From the NCBI RefSeq assembly GCF_002796985.1, contig NZ_PEKX01000009.1, positions 390,547 to 454,546 of the forward strand: DNA of 64,000 nt. The letters are read 5' to 3'. The position numbers and the translations under genes were made by a program. The DNA comes from Pseudomonas sp. (GTDB taxonomy: Bacteria > Pseudomonadota > Gammaproteobacteria > Pseudomonadales > Pseudomonadaceae). Below the pieces are notes generated by a model, which saw only the letters and a program-made list of their open reading frames with translations, did not search any database and had not been told where the DNA came from. Of the stretch, positions 43,643 to 51,948 are shown in pieces (within the stretch, counting starts at the first letter, position 1; every line of letters starts with the position of its first letter).

Positions 43643-44983
43643 TTACAGGATGTAGCGGGACAGGTCTTCGTCCTGGGCCAGCTCGCCCAGGTGGCCGTTG
43701 ACGTAGCTCGCATCGATCACGATCGGCTTGTCGCTGTGCTCGCTGGCAAGGTCGGCAGCATCGAAAGACACCTCTTCGAGCAGGCGCTCGAGCAGGGTGT
43801 GCAGGCGACGGGCACCGATGTTCTCGGTCTTCTCGTTGACCTGGAAGGCGATCTCCGCCAGGCGCTTGATACCGTCGGCGGCGAACTCGATGTCCAGGCC
43901 TTCGGTCTTCAGCAGAGCGGTGTACTGCTCGGTCAGCGACGCGTGCGGCTCGCTGAGGATGCGCTCGAAGTCGCTCGGGCTCAGGGCTTTGAGCTCGACG
44001 CGGATCGGCAGGCGGCCCTGCAGTTCCGGCACCAGGTCGCTGGGCTTGGACAGGTGGAACGCGCCCGAGGCGATGAACAGGATGTGGTCGGTCTTCACCA
44101 TGCCCAGCTTGGTGTTCACCGTGCAGCCTTCGATCAGCGGCAGCAGGTCACGCTGCACGCCCTCGCGGGAAACGTCGGCACCGCCGACGTTGCCGCGCTT
44201 GGCGATCTTGTCGATCTCGTCGATGAAGACGATGCCGTTCTGCTCCACGGCTTCCAGGGCGCGGGCCTTGAGGTCTTCTTCATTGACCAGGCGCTGGGCT
44301 TCCTCGTCGCGGATCAGCTTCATGGCCTCGGCGACCTTCAGCTTGCGGCTCTTGCGCTTGCCCTTGCCCATGTTGGAGAACAGGTTCTGCAACTGGTTGG
44401 TCATCTCTTCCATGCCGGGCGGGGCCATGATTTCCACGCCCGAAGGAATGTCGGCGACCTCGATGTCGATTTCCTTGTCGTCCAGCTGGCCTTCGCGCAG
44501 GCGCTTGCGGAACAGCTGGCGGGTGTTGGAGTCCTCGCGCGCCGGCTCGTCACCGAAGCCGGCAGTGCGCGCCGGCGGCAGCAGGGCGTCGAGGATGCGC
44601 TCTTCGGCGGCGTCTTCGGCGCGGTACTTCACCTTCTGCACTTCCTGCTCGCGGAGCATCTTGATCGCGGCATCGGCGAGGTCGCGGATGATCGACTCGA
44701 CGTCACGGCCGACGTAGCCGACTTCGGTGAACTTGGTCGCTTCCACCTTGATGAACGGCGCGTTGGCCAGCTTGGCCAGGCGACGGGCGATTTCGGTCTT
44801 GCCGACGCCGGTCGGGCCGATCATCAGAATGTTCTTCGGCGTCACTTCGGCGCGCAGCTCGGCGGGCAGCTGCATGCGCCGCCAGCGGTTGCGCAGGGCG
44901 ATGGCGACGGCGCGCTTGGCGTCGTCCTGGCCGATGATGTGACGGTTGAGTTCGTGGACGATCTCGCGGGGAGTCATGGACAT
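43643..44983 (-). CDS. hslU: HslU, ATPase subunit of the HslUV protease
   Basis: HslU is the AAA+ hexameric unfoldase that feeds HslV. The 446-residue protein shows the Walker A loop GPTGVGKTEIARR, Walker B GIVFIDEIDKI, the I-domain region between, sensor ARxxR-like GRLPIRVELKAL and the C-terminal helix ending DLSRYIL which docks into HslV. The start MSMTPREI is that of the family; a second ATG two codons later is possible. It follows hslV by 28 bases under a common heat-shock promoter. Confidence 0.97.
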   Translation of the reverse strand: MSMTPREIVHELNRHIIGQDDAKRAVAIALRNRWRRMQLPAELRAEVTPKNILMIGPTGVGKTEIARRLAKLANAPFIKVEATKFTEVGYVGRDVESIIRDLADAAIKMLREQEVQKVKYRAEDAAEERILDALLPPARTAGFGDEPAREDSNTRQLFRKRLREGQLDDKEIDIEVADIPSGVEIMAPPGMEEMTNQLQNLFSNMGKGKRKSRKLKVAEAMKLIRDEEAQRLVNEEDLKARALEAVEQNGIVFIDEIDKIAKRGNVGGADVSREGVQRDLLPLIEGCTVNTKLGMVKTDHILFIASGAFHLSKPSDLVPELQGRLPIRVELKALSPSDFERILSEPHASLTEQYTALLKTEGLDIEFAADGIKRLAEIAFQVNEKTENIGARRLHTLLERLLEEVSFDAADLASEHSDKPIVIDASYVNGHLGELAQDEDLSRYIL

Positions 44984-45011
44984 TTGACGTGCTACTCCGG
45001 AACGACAGCGC

Positions 45012-45548
45012 TTAGATGGCGCTGTCGAGCTCCTCAAGGGTCAGGTTCTGGTTGGTGAACACGCAGATGGAGCCGGCGATGTTCAGTGCGGTCTCGGCGA
45101 TCTCGCGGGCGCTCATGTCGTCGCTGCCTTTCTGCAGCAGGGCCAGGGCCGCTGCCTGGGCGAAGCCGCCGCCCGAGCCCATGGCGATCAGGCCGTGCTC
45201 GGGTTCGACCACGTCACCGTTGCCGGTGATGATCAGGGATGCGTCCTTGTTGGCCACCGCCAGCATGGCTTCCAGGCGGCTCAGGGAGCGGTCGGTACGC
45301 CAGTCCTTGGCCAGCTCGACAGCGGCGCGCACCAGGTGGCCCTGGTGTTTTTCCAGCTGCTGCTCGAAGCGTTCGAAGAGGGTGAAGGCATCGGCGGTGG
45401 CGCCGGCGAAGCCGGCCAGCACTTCACCGTGGTACAGGCGGCGGACTTTCTTCGCGTTGCCTTTCATCACGGTGTTGCCCAGGGAAACCTGGCCGTCGCC
45501 GCCCATGACGACTTTGCCGTTACGGCGGACAGATACGATGGTGGTCAA
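45012..45548 (-). CDS. hslV: HslV, proteolytic subunit of the HslUV protease
   Basis: HslV is a proteasome-like threonine protease of 178 residues. After removal of Met1, Thr2 is the nucleophile (MTTIVSVRRNGKVVMGGDGQ). The start codon is TTG at 45548, preceded by GGAG 9 bases away on the minus strand; no ATG gives the required Thr2. Other features are FAGATADAFTLFERFE and the IAMGSGGGFAQAAALAL region. It lies immediately upstream of hslU. The gene is preceded by a near-perfect sigma-32 promoter. Confidence 0.96.
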   Translation of the reverse strand: MTTIVSVRRNGKVVMGGDGQVSLGNTVMKGNAKKVRRLYHGEVLAGFAGATADAFTLFERFEQQLEKHQGHLVRAAVELAKDWRTDRSLSRLEAMLAVANKDASLIITGNGDVVEPEHGLIAMGSGGGFAQAAALALLQKGSDDMSAREIAETALNIAGSICVFTNQNLTLEELDSAI

Positions 45549-45594
45549 GGGTCTTACTCCACACTAGCGGGGCGATGTGCCCGAATGCAGAGTC

Positions 45595-45623
45595 AGATGG
45601 GGACTAGGAAGGCGGGGTTCAAG
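45595..45623 (-). promoter_or_regulatory. Sigma-32 (RpoH) heat-shock promoter of hslVU
   Basis: On the minus strand CTTGAA (45618-45623), a 15-base spacer and CCCCATCT (45595-45602) match the RpoH consensus CTTGAA-N13-17-CCCCATNT exactly. It lies about 47 bases upstream of the hslV start codon. Confidence 0.93.
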
Positions 45624-45692
45624 TCCTGCGCCGGACGAGTAGCGCGCATTTCGCGCGCCGCCCGTCGGCGCAAGCCTTGGAGCAGCTGGGGT

Positions 45693-46478
45693 TCAGCGGG
45701 TCTGGCGCTGCTGTAACAGCAGGTTGCTGAAACCGTTGCCGGCGAGTTGTTTCTGCGCGGCGGAGGCCTTGGCGCGGTCGCCATAGGGGCCGACCATGAC
45801 GCGGTACCAGGTTTCGTCGCGGACGGTGCCGGACTCCACGCGGGCGTTCTGGCCCATCATGATGATCTGCGCGCGCAGGTGGTCGGCGTCGGTCTGTTTG
45901 CGGAACGAACCGGCCTGCAGGTAGTACTGGGTCGCGGCCACGGCCGGCGGCGGCGTCGGCTTGGCGGCGTCGGCGGCCGGTGCTTGCGGCAGGGCCGGCT
46001 TCTGCGCACTGGCCACCTGGGTCGCCGGCTTGACCACCGCGGGCGGCGGCGGGTTCTGCCCGCTCAGGGCGGCCAGGGCGCGCTGGGTGTCGATCTTCTC
46101 GGCTTCTTCCTTGGTCGCGACCACGGTCGCTGGCGGCTGCGGCTTGGCCGGCGGCGGCACGGCTTCCGGCGGCACGGCGACTTCCGAACCCGGCAGCAGG
46201 GTATAGAAGTCGTACTTGGGCTTCACCCCGGTTGGCGCGGCCGGTTGTTGCGGCTGCACGGTGCCGGAGGGCTTGTTGGAGCCAACCACGGTCTTGGCCG
46301 CCTCTGGCTTCTCGCGTTTGACGTCGTTGCGACCCGGCTCCAGCTTCATCAGGAACATGATGAAGCCGCCGATGGCCAGGCCGGCGACCAGCCAGACCCA
46401 GCCGGGGACCGAAGTCTTCTTGGCCGGGGCCTGGTAGCGGCTGGCGCCGCGCTTGGGAGCGGGTTTCTTCTTCGCCAT
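45693..46478 (-). CDS. FtsN-like SPOR-domain cell-division protein
   Basis: The 261-residue protein has a basic N-terminus (KKKPAPKRGASRYQAPAKK), one membrane segment (VPGWVWLVAGLAIGGFIMFLM, about 25-45), a Pro/Ala/Gln-rich periplasmic linker and a C-terminal SPOR domain (QYYLQAGSFRKQTDADHLRAQI to WYRVMVGPYGDRAKASAAQKQL), which binds denuded peptidoglycan at the septum. This is the layout of FtsN. It lies between argS (6 bases upstream) and hslV. Possible name ftsN is by family; E. coli-like essential motifs were not compared. Confidence 0.85.
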   Translation of the reverse strand: MAKKKPAPKRGASRYQAPAKKTSVPGWVWLVAGLAIGGFIMFLMKLEPGRNDVKREKPEAAKTVVGSNKPSGTVQPQQPAAPTGVKPKYDFYTLLPGSEVAVPPEAVPPPAKPQPPATVVATKEEAEKIDTQRALAALSGQNPPPPAVVKPATQVASAQKPALPQAPAADAAKPTPPPAVAATQYYLQAGSFRKQTDADHLRAQIIMMGQNARVESGTVRDETWYRVMVGPYGDRAKASAAQKQLAGNGFSNLLLQQRQTR

Positions 46479-46484
46479 GGGTGC

Positions 46485-48224
46485 TTACATGCGCTCCAGG
46501 GTTTCCAGGCCCAGCAGCTCCAGGCCCTGCTTGAGGGTGCGGCCGGTCAGCGCGGCGAGGCGCAGGCGGCTTTCCTGTTGCGCCGGGTCTTCGGCGGTGA
46601 GGATCGGGCAGTGCTCGTAGAAGCTGGAGAACAGGCCGGCGAGCTCGTACAGGTAGGCGCAGAGGATGTGCGGGACACCCTTCACGGCGACGTTGTTGAG
46701 CAGGTCGGTGAACTGCGCCAGCTGCGCGGCCAGGGCGATTTCCTGCGGCTGCTGGAGGACGATCTTGCCACCCACTTCGTCATAGGTCTTGCCCAACTTG
46801 CGGAAGATGCTCGCCACGCGGGTGTACGCATACAGCAGGTACGGCGCGGTGTTGCCCTCGAAGCTGAGCATCTGCTCGAAGTTGAAGCTGTAGTCGCTGG
46901 TGCGGTGCTTGGACAGGTCGGCGTACTTCACCGCGCCGATGCCGACGGCGTGGGCGATCTGGTGCAGGTCCTGCTCGCTGAAGTCGGGGTTCTTGCCCTT
47001 CACCAGGGTGTAGGCGCGCTCCTCGGCCTCGATCAGCAGGTCGATCAGCTTCACGGTGCCGCCGTCGCGGGTCTTGAACGGCTTGCCGTCGGCGCCGTTC
47101 ATGGTGCCGAAGCCCATGTGCTCCAGCTCCATGCTGGCCGGGACGAAACCGGCGCGGCGGGCGACTTCGAACACCTGCTGGAAGTGCAGGGCCTGGCGCT
47201 GGTCGACGAAGTACAGCACGCGGTCGGCGTGCAGCACCTTGTGCCGGTAGCGCATGGCGGCGAGGTCGGTGGTGGCGTAGAGGTAACCGCCGCCGGCCTT
47301 CTGCACGATCACCGGCAGTGGCTCGCCTTCGGCGTTCTTGAATTCGTCGAGGAACACGCACAGGGCGCCGTCGCTCTCGACCAGCAGGCCCTTGGCGGTG
47401 AGGTCGGTCACTACCTGCGCGAGGTCGTCGTTGTAGGCGCTCTCGCCCTTGACGTCGGCCATGGTCAGCTTCACGCCCAGCAGGTCGTAGACCTTCTGGC
47501 AGTGCGACAGGGAAATGTCGTTGAAGCGGGTCCACAGGGCGATGCACTTGGGATCGTTGGCCTGCAGCTTCACCACCAGCTCACGGGCACGGTCGGCGAA
47601 CTCGGCGGACTCGTCGAAGCGCTTCTTGGCGGCGCGGTAGAAGACTTCCAGGTCGTGCAGTTCGGCCTGGGCGTCCACCGGTTGCTCTTCCAGGTAGGCC
47701 AGCAGCATGCCGAACTGGGTGCCCCAGTCGCCCACGTGGTTCTGGCGAATCACGGTGTCGCCGAGGAATTCCAGTACGCGGCTGACGGCGTCGCCGATGA
47801 TGGTCGAGCGCAGGTGGCCAACGTGCATTTCCTTGGCCAGGTTCGGCGAGGACAGGTCCACCACCACGCGTTGCGCGGCACCGGCCTTGCGCACGCCGAT
47901 GTGGCCGTCGGCCAGGGCCTTGTCGAGGCTGGCGGCGAGCCAGGCCTGATCCTGGAAGAAGTTCAGGAAGCCGGGGCCGGCGATCTCGACCTTGGCCACT
48001 TCCGGGCTCTGCGGCAGCGCGGCGACCAGCTTGGTCGCCAGGTCGCGCGGCTTCATGCCGGCCGGCTTGGCCAGCATCATGGCGATGTTGCTGGCGAAGT
48101 CCCCGTGGGTTCGGTCCTTGGTGTTCTCCACCTGGATGTCAGGCGTCAGGCCGGCCGGCAGGGTGCCGTCTTCGGTGAGGCTGACAAGGGCTTGCTGGAT
48201 CAGGTGGCGAATCGTGTCTTTCAT
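46485..48224 (-). CDS. argS: ArgS, arginyl-tRNA synthetase
   Basis: ArgS charges tRNA-Arg. The 579-residue class I synthetase shows SPNLAKEMHVGHLRSTIIGD (HIGH-type HVGH), the Add1 N-terminal domain (DTIRHLIQQALVSL), the degenerate KMSK region around FKTRDGGTVKLIDLL and the anticodon-binding DALR domain (APYLLYAYTRVASIFRKL). ATG 48224 is taken as MKDTIRHL because the first eight codons of the longer frame have no family match. It diverges by 242 bases from priA's end; no confident promoter was found in that gap. Confidence 0.96.
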   Translation of the reverse strand: MKDTIRHLIQQALVSLTEDGTLPAGLTPDIQVENTKDRTHGDFASNIAMMLAKPAGMKPRDLATKLVAALPQSPEVAKVEIAGPGFLNFFQDQAWLAASLDKALADGHIGVRKAGAAQRVVVDLSSPNLAKEMHVGHLRSTIIGDAVSRVLEFLGDTVIRQNHVGDWGTQFGMLLAYLEEQPVDAQAELHDLEVFYRAAKKRFDESAEFADRARELVVKLQANDPKCIALWTRFNDISLSHCQKVYDLLGVKLTMADVKGESAYNDDLAQVVTDLTAKGLLVESDGALCVFLDEFKNAEGEPLPVIVQKAGGGYLYATTDLAAMRYRHKVLHADRVLYFVDQRQALHFQQVFEVARRAGFVPASMELEHMGFGTMNGADGKPFKTRDGGTVKLIDLLIEAEERAYTLVKGKNPDFSEQDLHQIAHAVGIGAVKYADLSKHRTSDYSFNFEQMLSFEGNTAPYLLYAYTRVASIFRKLGKTYDEVGGKIVLQQPQEIALAAQLAQFTDLLNNVAVKGVPHILCAYLYELAGLFSSFYEHCPILTAEDPAQQESRLRLAALTGRTLKQGLELLGLETLERM

Positions 48225-48466
48225 GGTTTTCTCCGTGCTCGCGTGCATCCGGCGCGCGCGACCGGTTATCGGGCTCAGAACCGCGCATTATCCGTGGCCG
48301 GGCATGGCTTGCCAACCGCGGAGCGCTCCTTGTTCAGTCTCGCCGCTGCGCCGTCTGTCGCGACTGATGGAAGTCAATGTAGGACGGATGCGCAAGACTG
48401 GTCGGTTTTGTTCGTACGGATCGCCTGTCAGAACAGACGCTCCGCTGGATTTGTCGGGGTGGTTCG

Positions 48467-50686
48467 TCAAAACAGGTCGATGGGGTCCACGTCCAGTGAC
48501 CAGCGCACCTGGCGCCCGCTGGGCATGCCTTCGAGTGTCAGCAGCCAGGGCGTGAGAAGACGGTGCAGCGGTGCGCGGGCCGTACTCATCAGTAGCAACT
48601 GGGCACGGTAGCGACCGGCGCGGCGCTCCATGGGAGCCGGCACCGGGCCGAGGAGCTCGACGTCGTGGCCGAGGGTCGCTTGCAGTCGCTCGGCCTCGGC
48701 GCAGGCCTCATCGAGGAAGCCTTCGGCCTGCCCTGGCTTGTGCGCCTCGGCACGCAGCAGCGCCAGGTGCGAGAACGGCGGCAGGCCGGCGGAGCGGCGC
48801 TCGGTGAGGGCCTGGTCGGCGAAGGCGAAGTAGCCCTGCTCGGTGAGCTGCACCAGCAGCGGGTGGTCGGCCAGGTGGGTCTGGATCAGTACACGGCCCG
48901 GTTCCTCGGCACGCCCGGCACGGCCGGCGACCTGGACGATCTGCTGGGCCATGCGCTCGCTGGCGCGGAAGTCGGCGGAGAACAGCCCGCCGTCGGCATC
49001 GAGGATCGCCACCAGGGTGACGCGCGGAAAGTGGTGCCCCTTGGCGAGCATCTGCGTGCCGACCAGGATGCACGGCTCGCCTTTGTTGATAGTGGCGAAC
49101 AGGTCGCGCATGGCGTGCTTGCGCGAAGTACTGTCGCGGTCGATGCGCAGCACCGGGTAATCCGGGAAGAGGATGCGCAGGCGCTCCTCGGCGCGCTCGG
49201 TGCCGGCGCCGACCGGGCGCAGGTCCACCGTGCCGCATTTCGGGCAGTTGCGCGGCGGCCGCTCACGGTGGTCGCAGTGGTGGCAGCGCAGCTCGCCGCT
49301 GCCCTGGTGCACGGTCATCCGCGCATCGCAGCGCGGGCACTGGCTGATCCAGCCGCAGTCGTGGCACAGCAGGGTCGGGGCGAAGCCGCGGCGGTTCAGG
49401 TAGACCAGCACCTGCTGGCCGGCGGCCAGGGTTTCCTTGATCGAGCGTTGCAGCGGCATGGAAATGCCCGAGTCCAGCGGCAGGCTTTTCACATCCAGCC
49501 GGTGGAATTTCGGCTGGTGCGCGCCGCCGGCGCGCTGGGTCAGGCGCAGCAGGCCGTAGCGGCCGCTCTGGGCGTTGTGCAGGCTTTCCAGCGCCGGTGT
49601 GGCCGAGCCCAGCAGGATCGGCACATTCTCTAGCCGCGCGCGCACCATGGCCAGGTCGCGGGCGTGGTAGCGCAGGCCTTCCTGCTGTTTATAGGAGGCG
49701 TCGTGTTCCTCGTCGATGATGATCAGGCCCGGATGCTTCAGCGGGGTGAACAGCGCCGAACGGGTGCCGATGATGATGTCCGCCTCGCCATCGCGGGCCG
49801 CCAGCCAGGCGTCGAGGCGCTCGCGGTCGGTCAGCGCCGAGTGCAGCAGGGCGATGCGCGCGTTGAAGCGGCGCTCGAAGCGGCTCAGGGTCTGCGGGCC
49901 GAGGTTGATCTCGGGGATCAGCACCAGCGCCTGCTTGCCGGCTTCGAGGGTTTCACGGATCAGCTGCAGGTAGACCTCGGTCTTGCCGCTGCCGGTGACG
50001 CCCGCCAGGAGGAAGCTGTGGAAGCTGCCGAAGCCGGCGCGCACGGATTCGAAAGCCGCGCGCTGCTCGGCGTTCAATGGCAGCTCCGCCTGCGCCAGCC
50101 AGGGGCCGTGGTGCGGCTGCACGTTGTGGACGCGGACCTCCAGCGAGACCAGACCCTTTTCCTGCAGCAGGTCGAGGCTGTCCTTGTTGATCTGCAACTG
50201 GCTGAGTAATTCGTGGGCGACGCCGTGGGGATGCTGCTTGATTATTTTCAGCGTCTCGCGCTGGCGCGGCGCGCGGGCCAGGCGTGGGTCGTCCTCGCGG
50301 GCGCCGGGTTCGGCATGCCAGAAACGCTGCTGGCGCGCCTCGGCGGGATCGCCCTGGCGCAGCAGGTTGGGCAACGCCCAGGAAAAGGTGTCGCCCAGGC
50401 TGTGCTGGTAGTACTGCGCCGTCCAGCGGCACAGCTCGAGCAGGTGTGCCGGCATTGGCGGCTCGCGGTCGAGCACGGCCAGTGCGGGGCGCAGCTTGTC
50501 CGCCGGAACCTCGGAGGTCTCTACCTTGTCCACCAGCACGCCGACCATTTCGCGACGACCGAACGGTACGCGCAGGCGCACGCCCGGCTGCAGGTGTGAC
50601 ACGTCGACCCCGCGCGGAGGCAGGTAATCGAACAGGCGGCGCAGCGGCGAGGGCAGGGCGAGACGAAGGATGGAGGGTGCGGGCAC
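48467..50686 (-). CDS. priA: PriA, primosomal DNA helicase
   Basis: PriA restarts stalled replication forks. From GTG 50686 the protein has 739 residues, the length I recall for PAO1, beginning PAPSILRLALPSPLRRLFDYL. It shows Walker A GVTGSGKTEVY, the DEEH box (IIIDEEHDASYK), and eight zinc-binding cysteines (CHDC..CPRC..CHHC..CPKC) near residue 440-480, plus C-terminal helicase motifs (LVGTQMLAKGHHFPRVTLVAILD, QVAGRAGRAEEPGRVLIQT). ATG 50728 would add 14 residues; neither start has a strong ribosome site. It diverges from rpmE. Confidence 0.95.
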   Translation of the reverse strand: MPAPSILRLALPSPLRRLFDYLPPRGVDVSHLQPGVRLRVPFGRREMVGVLVDKVETSEVPADKLRPALAVLDREPPMPAHLLELCRWTAQYYQHSLGDTFSWALPNLLRQGDPAEARQQRFWHAEPGAREDDPRLARAPRQRETLKIIKQHPHGVAHELLSQLQINKDSLDLLQEKGLVSLEVRVHNVQPHHGPWLAQAELPLNAEQRAAFESVRAGFGSFHSFLLAGVTGSGKTEVYLQLIRETLEAGKQALVLIPEINLGPQTLSRFERRFNARIALLHSALTDRERLDAWLAARDGEADIIIGTRSALFTPLKHPGLIIIDEEHDASYKQQEGLRYHARDLAMVRARLENVPILLGSATPALESLHNAQSGRYGLLRLTQRAGGAHQPKFHRLDVKSLPLDSGISMPLQRSIKETLAAGQQVLVYLNRRGFAPTLLCHDCGWISQCPRCDARMTVHQGSGELRCHHCDHRERPPRNCPKCGTVDLRPVGAGTERAEERLRILFPDYPVLRIDRDSTSRKHAMRDLFATINKGEPCILVGTQMLAKGHHFPRVTLVAILDADGGLFSADFRASERMAQQIVQVAGRAGRAEEPGRVLIQTHLADHPLLVQLTEQGYFAFADQALTERRSAGLPPFSHLALLRAEAHKPGQAEGFLDEACAEAERLQATLGHDVELLGPVPAPMERRAGRYRAQLLLMSTARAPLHRLLTPWLLTLEGMPSGRQVRWSLDVDPIDLF

Positions 50687-50758
50687 GCGACGGATTCCGG
50701 GGCGGCGAGGAGCGTCGGATGGTAGCATGGGCGATGCGACGGTCGGTCATGCCTGATC

Positions 50759-50786
50759 TTGCGTTGAAAACGTTCTCTGGTATGAT
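50759..50786 (+). promoter_or_regulatory. Predicted extended -10 promoter of rpmE
   Basis: TGG-TATGAT (50778-50786) is a good extended -10 element; TTGCGT (50759-50764) 16 bases upstream is a weak -35. It lies about 118 bases before the rpmE start, leaving a leader of about 110 bases. Confidence 0.55.
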
Positions 50787-50903
50787 CCACGCCCTTAATT
50801 TGCGTGCGGTGCCCGGTAAAAGATCCCGCCCGCGGTCCTCGATGGCCGTGGCTCGGCTTCTGCCAGAGACTGGGTGGCGGCACACCACCGAGAGGAAGAG
50901 ACC

Positions 50904-51119
50904 ATGAAACCGGAAATCCATCCCGCGTACGAAGACATCGAAGCTACCTGCAGCTGTGGCAACGTGATCAAGACCCGTTCCACCCTGTGCAAGGGCATTC
51001 ACCTGGACGTCTGCTCCGAGTGCCACCCCTTCTACACCGGTAAGCAAAAGGTTCTGGACACCGGCGGCCGTATCGACCGCTTCAACCAGCGCTTCGCCCA
51101 GTTCGGCGTCAAGAAGTAA
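50904..51119 (+). CDS. rpmE: RpmE, 50S ribosomal protein L31 (zinc-binding type)
   Basis: L31 is a component of the large subunit at the bridge region. The 71-residue protein has the C+ pattern with cysteines 16, 18, 37 and 40 (TCSC and CSEC) that bind zinc, the family PEIHPAYEDIEA start and GRIDRFNQRFAQFG end. ATG 50904 is preceded by AGAGGAAGAG. A strong terminator begins 46 bases after the stop, inside the coding sequence of the next gene. Confidence 0.97.
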   Translation: MKPEIHPAYEDIEATCSCGNVIKTRSTLCKGIHLDVCSECHPFYTGKQKVLDTGGRIDRFNQRFAQFGVKK

Positions 51120-51144
51120 GAGCGATTTCCGGGAAAGGCCTGCG

Positions 51145-51948
51145 ATGGTTTTTCACGGCATCTCGAAAAAGGCGCCCCTTGTGGGCGCCTTTTTTATGGC
51201 TGTCCTTTTTTCCCTGGACGCCAGCGCCGCGGCTTGCCCGGAGCCTTCTGCGGCGGAAACCGTGCGCGTGGCGCGGGTGGTGGACGGTGACACCCTCAAG
51301 CTGGCCGATGGCCGCAGCGTCCGCCTGATCGGTGTGAACGCCCCGGAACTGGCCCATCACGGGCGCTCCGAAGAGGCTTTTGCCGTCGCCGCCCAGCGCC
51401 GCTTGCAGGCCCTGGTGGCGGCCAATGACGGTGAAGTCGGCTTGGTCCTGGGCCGGCAGGCCAAGGACAGGTACGGCCGCACCCTGGCCCACGCCTACGG
51501 CGCGCGCGGCGATAACCTCGAATCCCGGTTGCTCGCCGAAGGCCTGGGCTACCTTGTAGCTATTGCGCCGAATACCGACCTCACCGCCTGCCAGCAGGCC
51601 GCCGAGCGCGGAGCACGCAGCGCCAAGCTCGGCCTGTGGAAGCGCGCTCCGGTGCAGACGGCGGAACAGCTTCACGAAAGCGGTTTTGCGGTGGTGCGGG
51701 GGCGGGTCGAACAGGTACAACGCAATCGCGGCGGCCTGTGGATCGATCTCGACGGCCCGCTGGTGCTGCGGATCGAGGCGAAACTCGTGAAGCACTTCGA
51801 TGATGCAACCCTGCGCGACCTCAAGGGTCGACAGGTGGAGGCGCGCGGTTGGGTCATCGACCGTGCCGAGCGCGGTAGCGTGAAACCCGGACAGGCGCGC
51901 TGGATGCTGCCCGTGACCGACCCGGCGATGATGGAGGTATTGCCATGA
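51145..51948 (+). CDS. Secreted thermonuclease-like (SNase) nuclease
   Basis: The protein of 267 residues has an N-terminal signal-like stretch (KKAPLVGAFFMAVLFSLDASAAA) and a staphylococcal nuclease domain: ARVVDGDTLKLADGRSVRLIGVNAPEL (calcium and Asp residues), the DRYGRTLAHAY catalytic Arg/Glu region and ESRLLAEGLGYLV. The C-terminal 100 residues form an extra OB-like part (VRGRVEQVQRNRGGLWIDLDGPLVLRIEAKL). I use ATG 51145, 26 bases after rpmE, as AAAGG precedes it; an ATG at 51196 would leave a weak signal peptide and no ribosome site. The rpmE terminator lies within codons 8-17. Confidence 0.85.
   Translation: MVFHGISKKAPLVGAFFMAVLFSLDASAAACPEPSAAETVRVARVVDGDTLKLADGRSVRLIGVNAPELAHHGRSEEAFAVAAQRRLQALVAANDGEVGLVLGRQAKDRYGRTLAHAYGARGDNLESRLLAEGLGYLVAIAPNTDLTACQQAAERGARSAKLGLWKRAPVQTAEQLHESGFAVVRGRVEQVQRNRGGLWIDLDGPLVLRIEAKLVKHFDDATLRDLKGRQVEARGWVIDRAERGSVKPGQARWMLPVTDPAMMEVLP
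51166..51195 (+). terminator. Strong terminator of rpmE inside the nuclease signal peptide
   Basis: AAAAAGGCGCCC-CTTGT-GGGCGCCTTTTTT: 7 GC pairs flanked by A-run and T-run, a classic bidirectional intrinsic terminator. It spans codons 8-17 of the nuclease frame, encoding KKAPLVGAFF. Position 46 bases after the rpmE stop suggests it ends most rpmE transcripts. Confidence 0.93.

Noticed and set aside
48225..48466. Short open frames in the argS-priA gap
   Set aside because: They have no ribosome site or family resemblance; I see nothing else in the gap.
45747..48611. Open frame of over 900 codons antisense to the SPOR protein and argS
   Set aside because: argS and the SPOR protein are clear on the minus strand; the antisense product is Gly/Val/His/Gln-rich without motifs.
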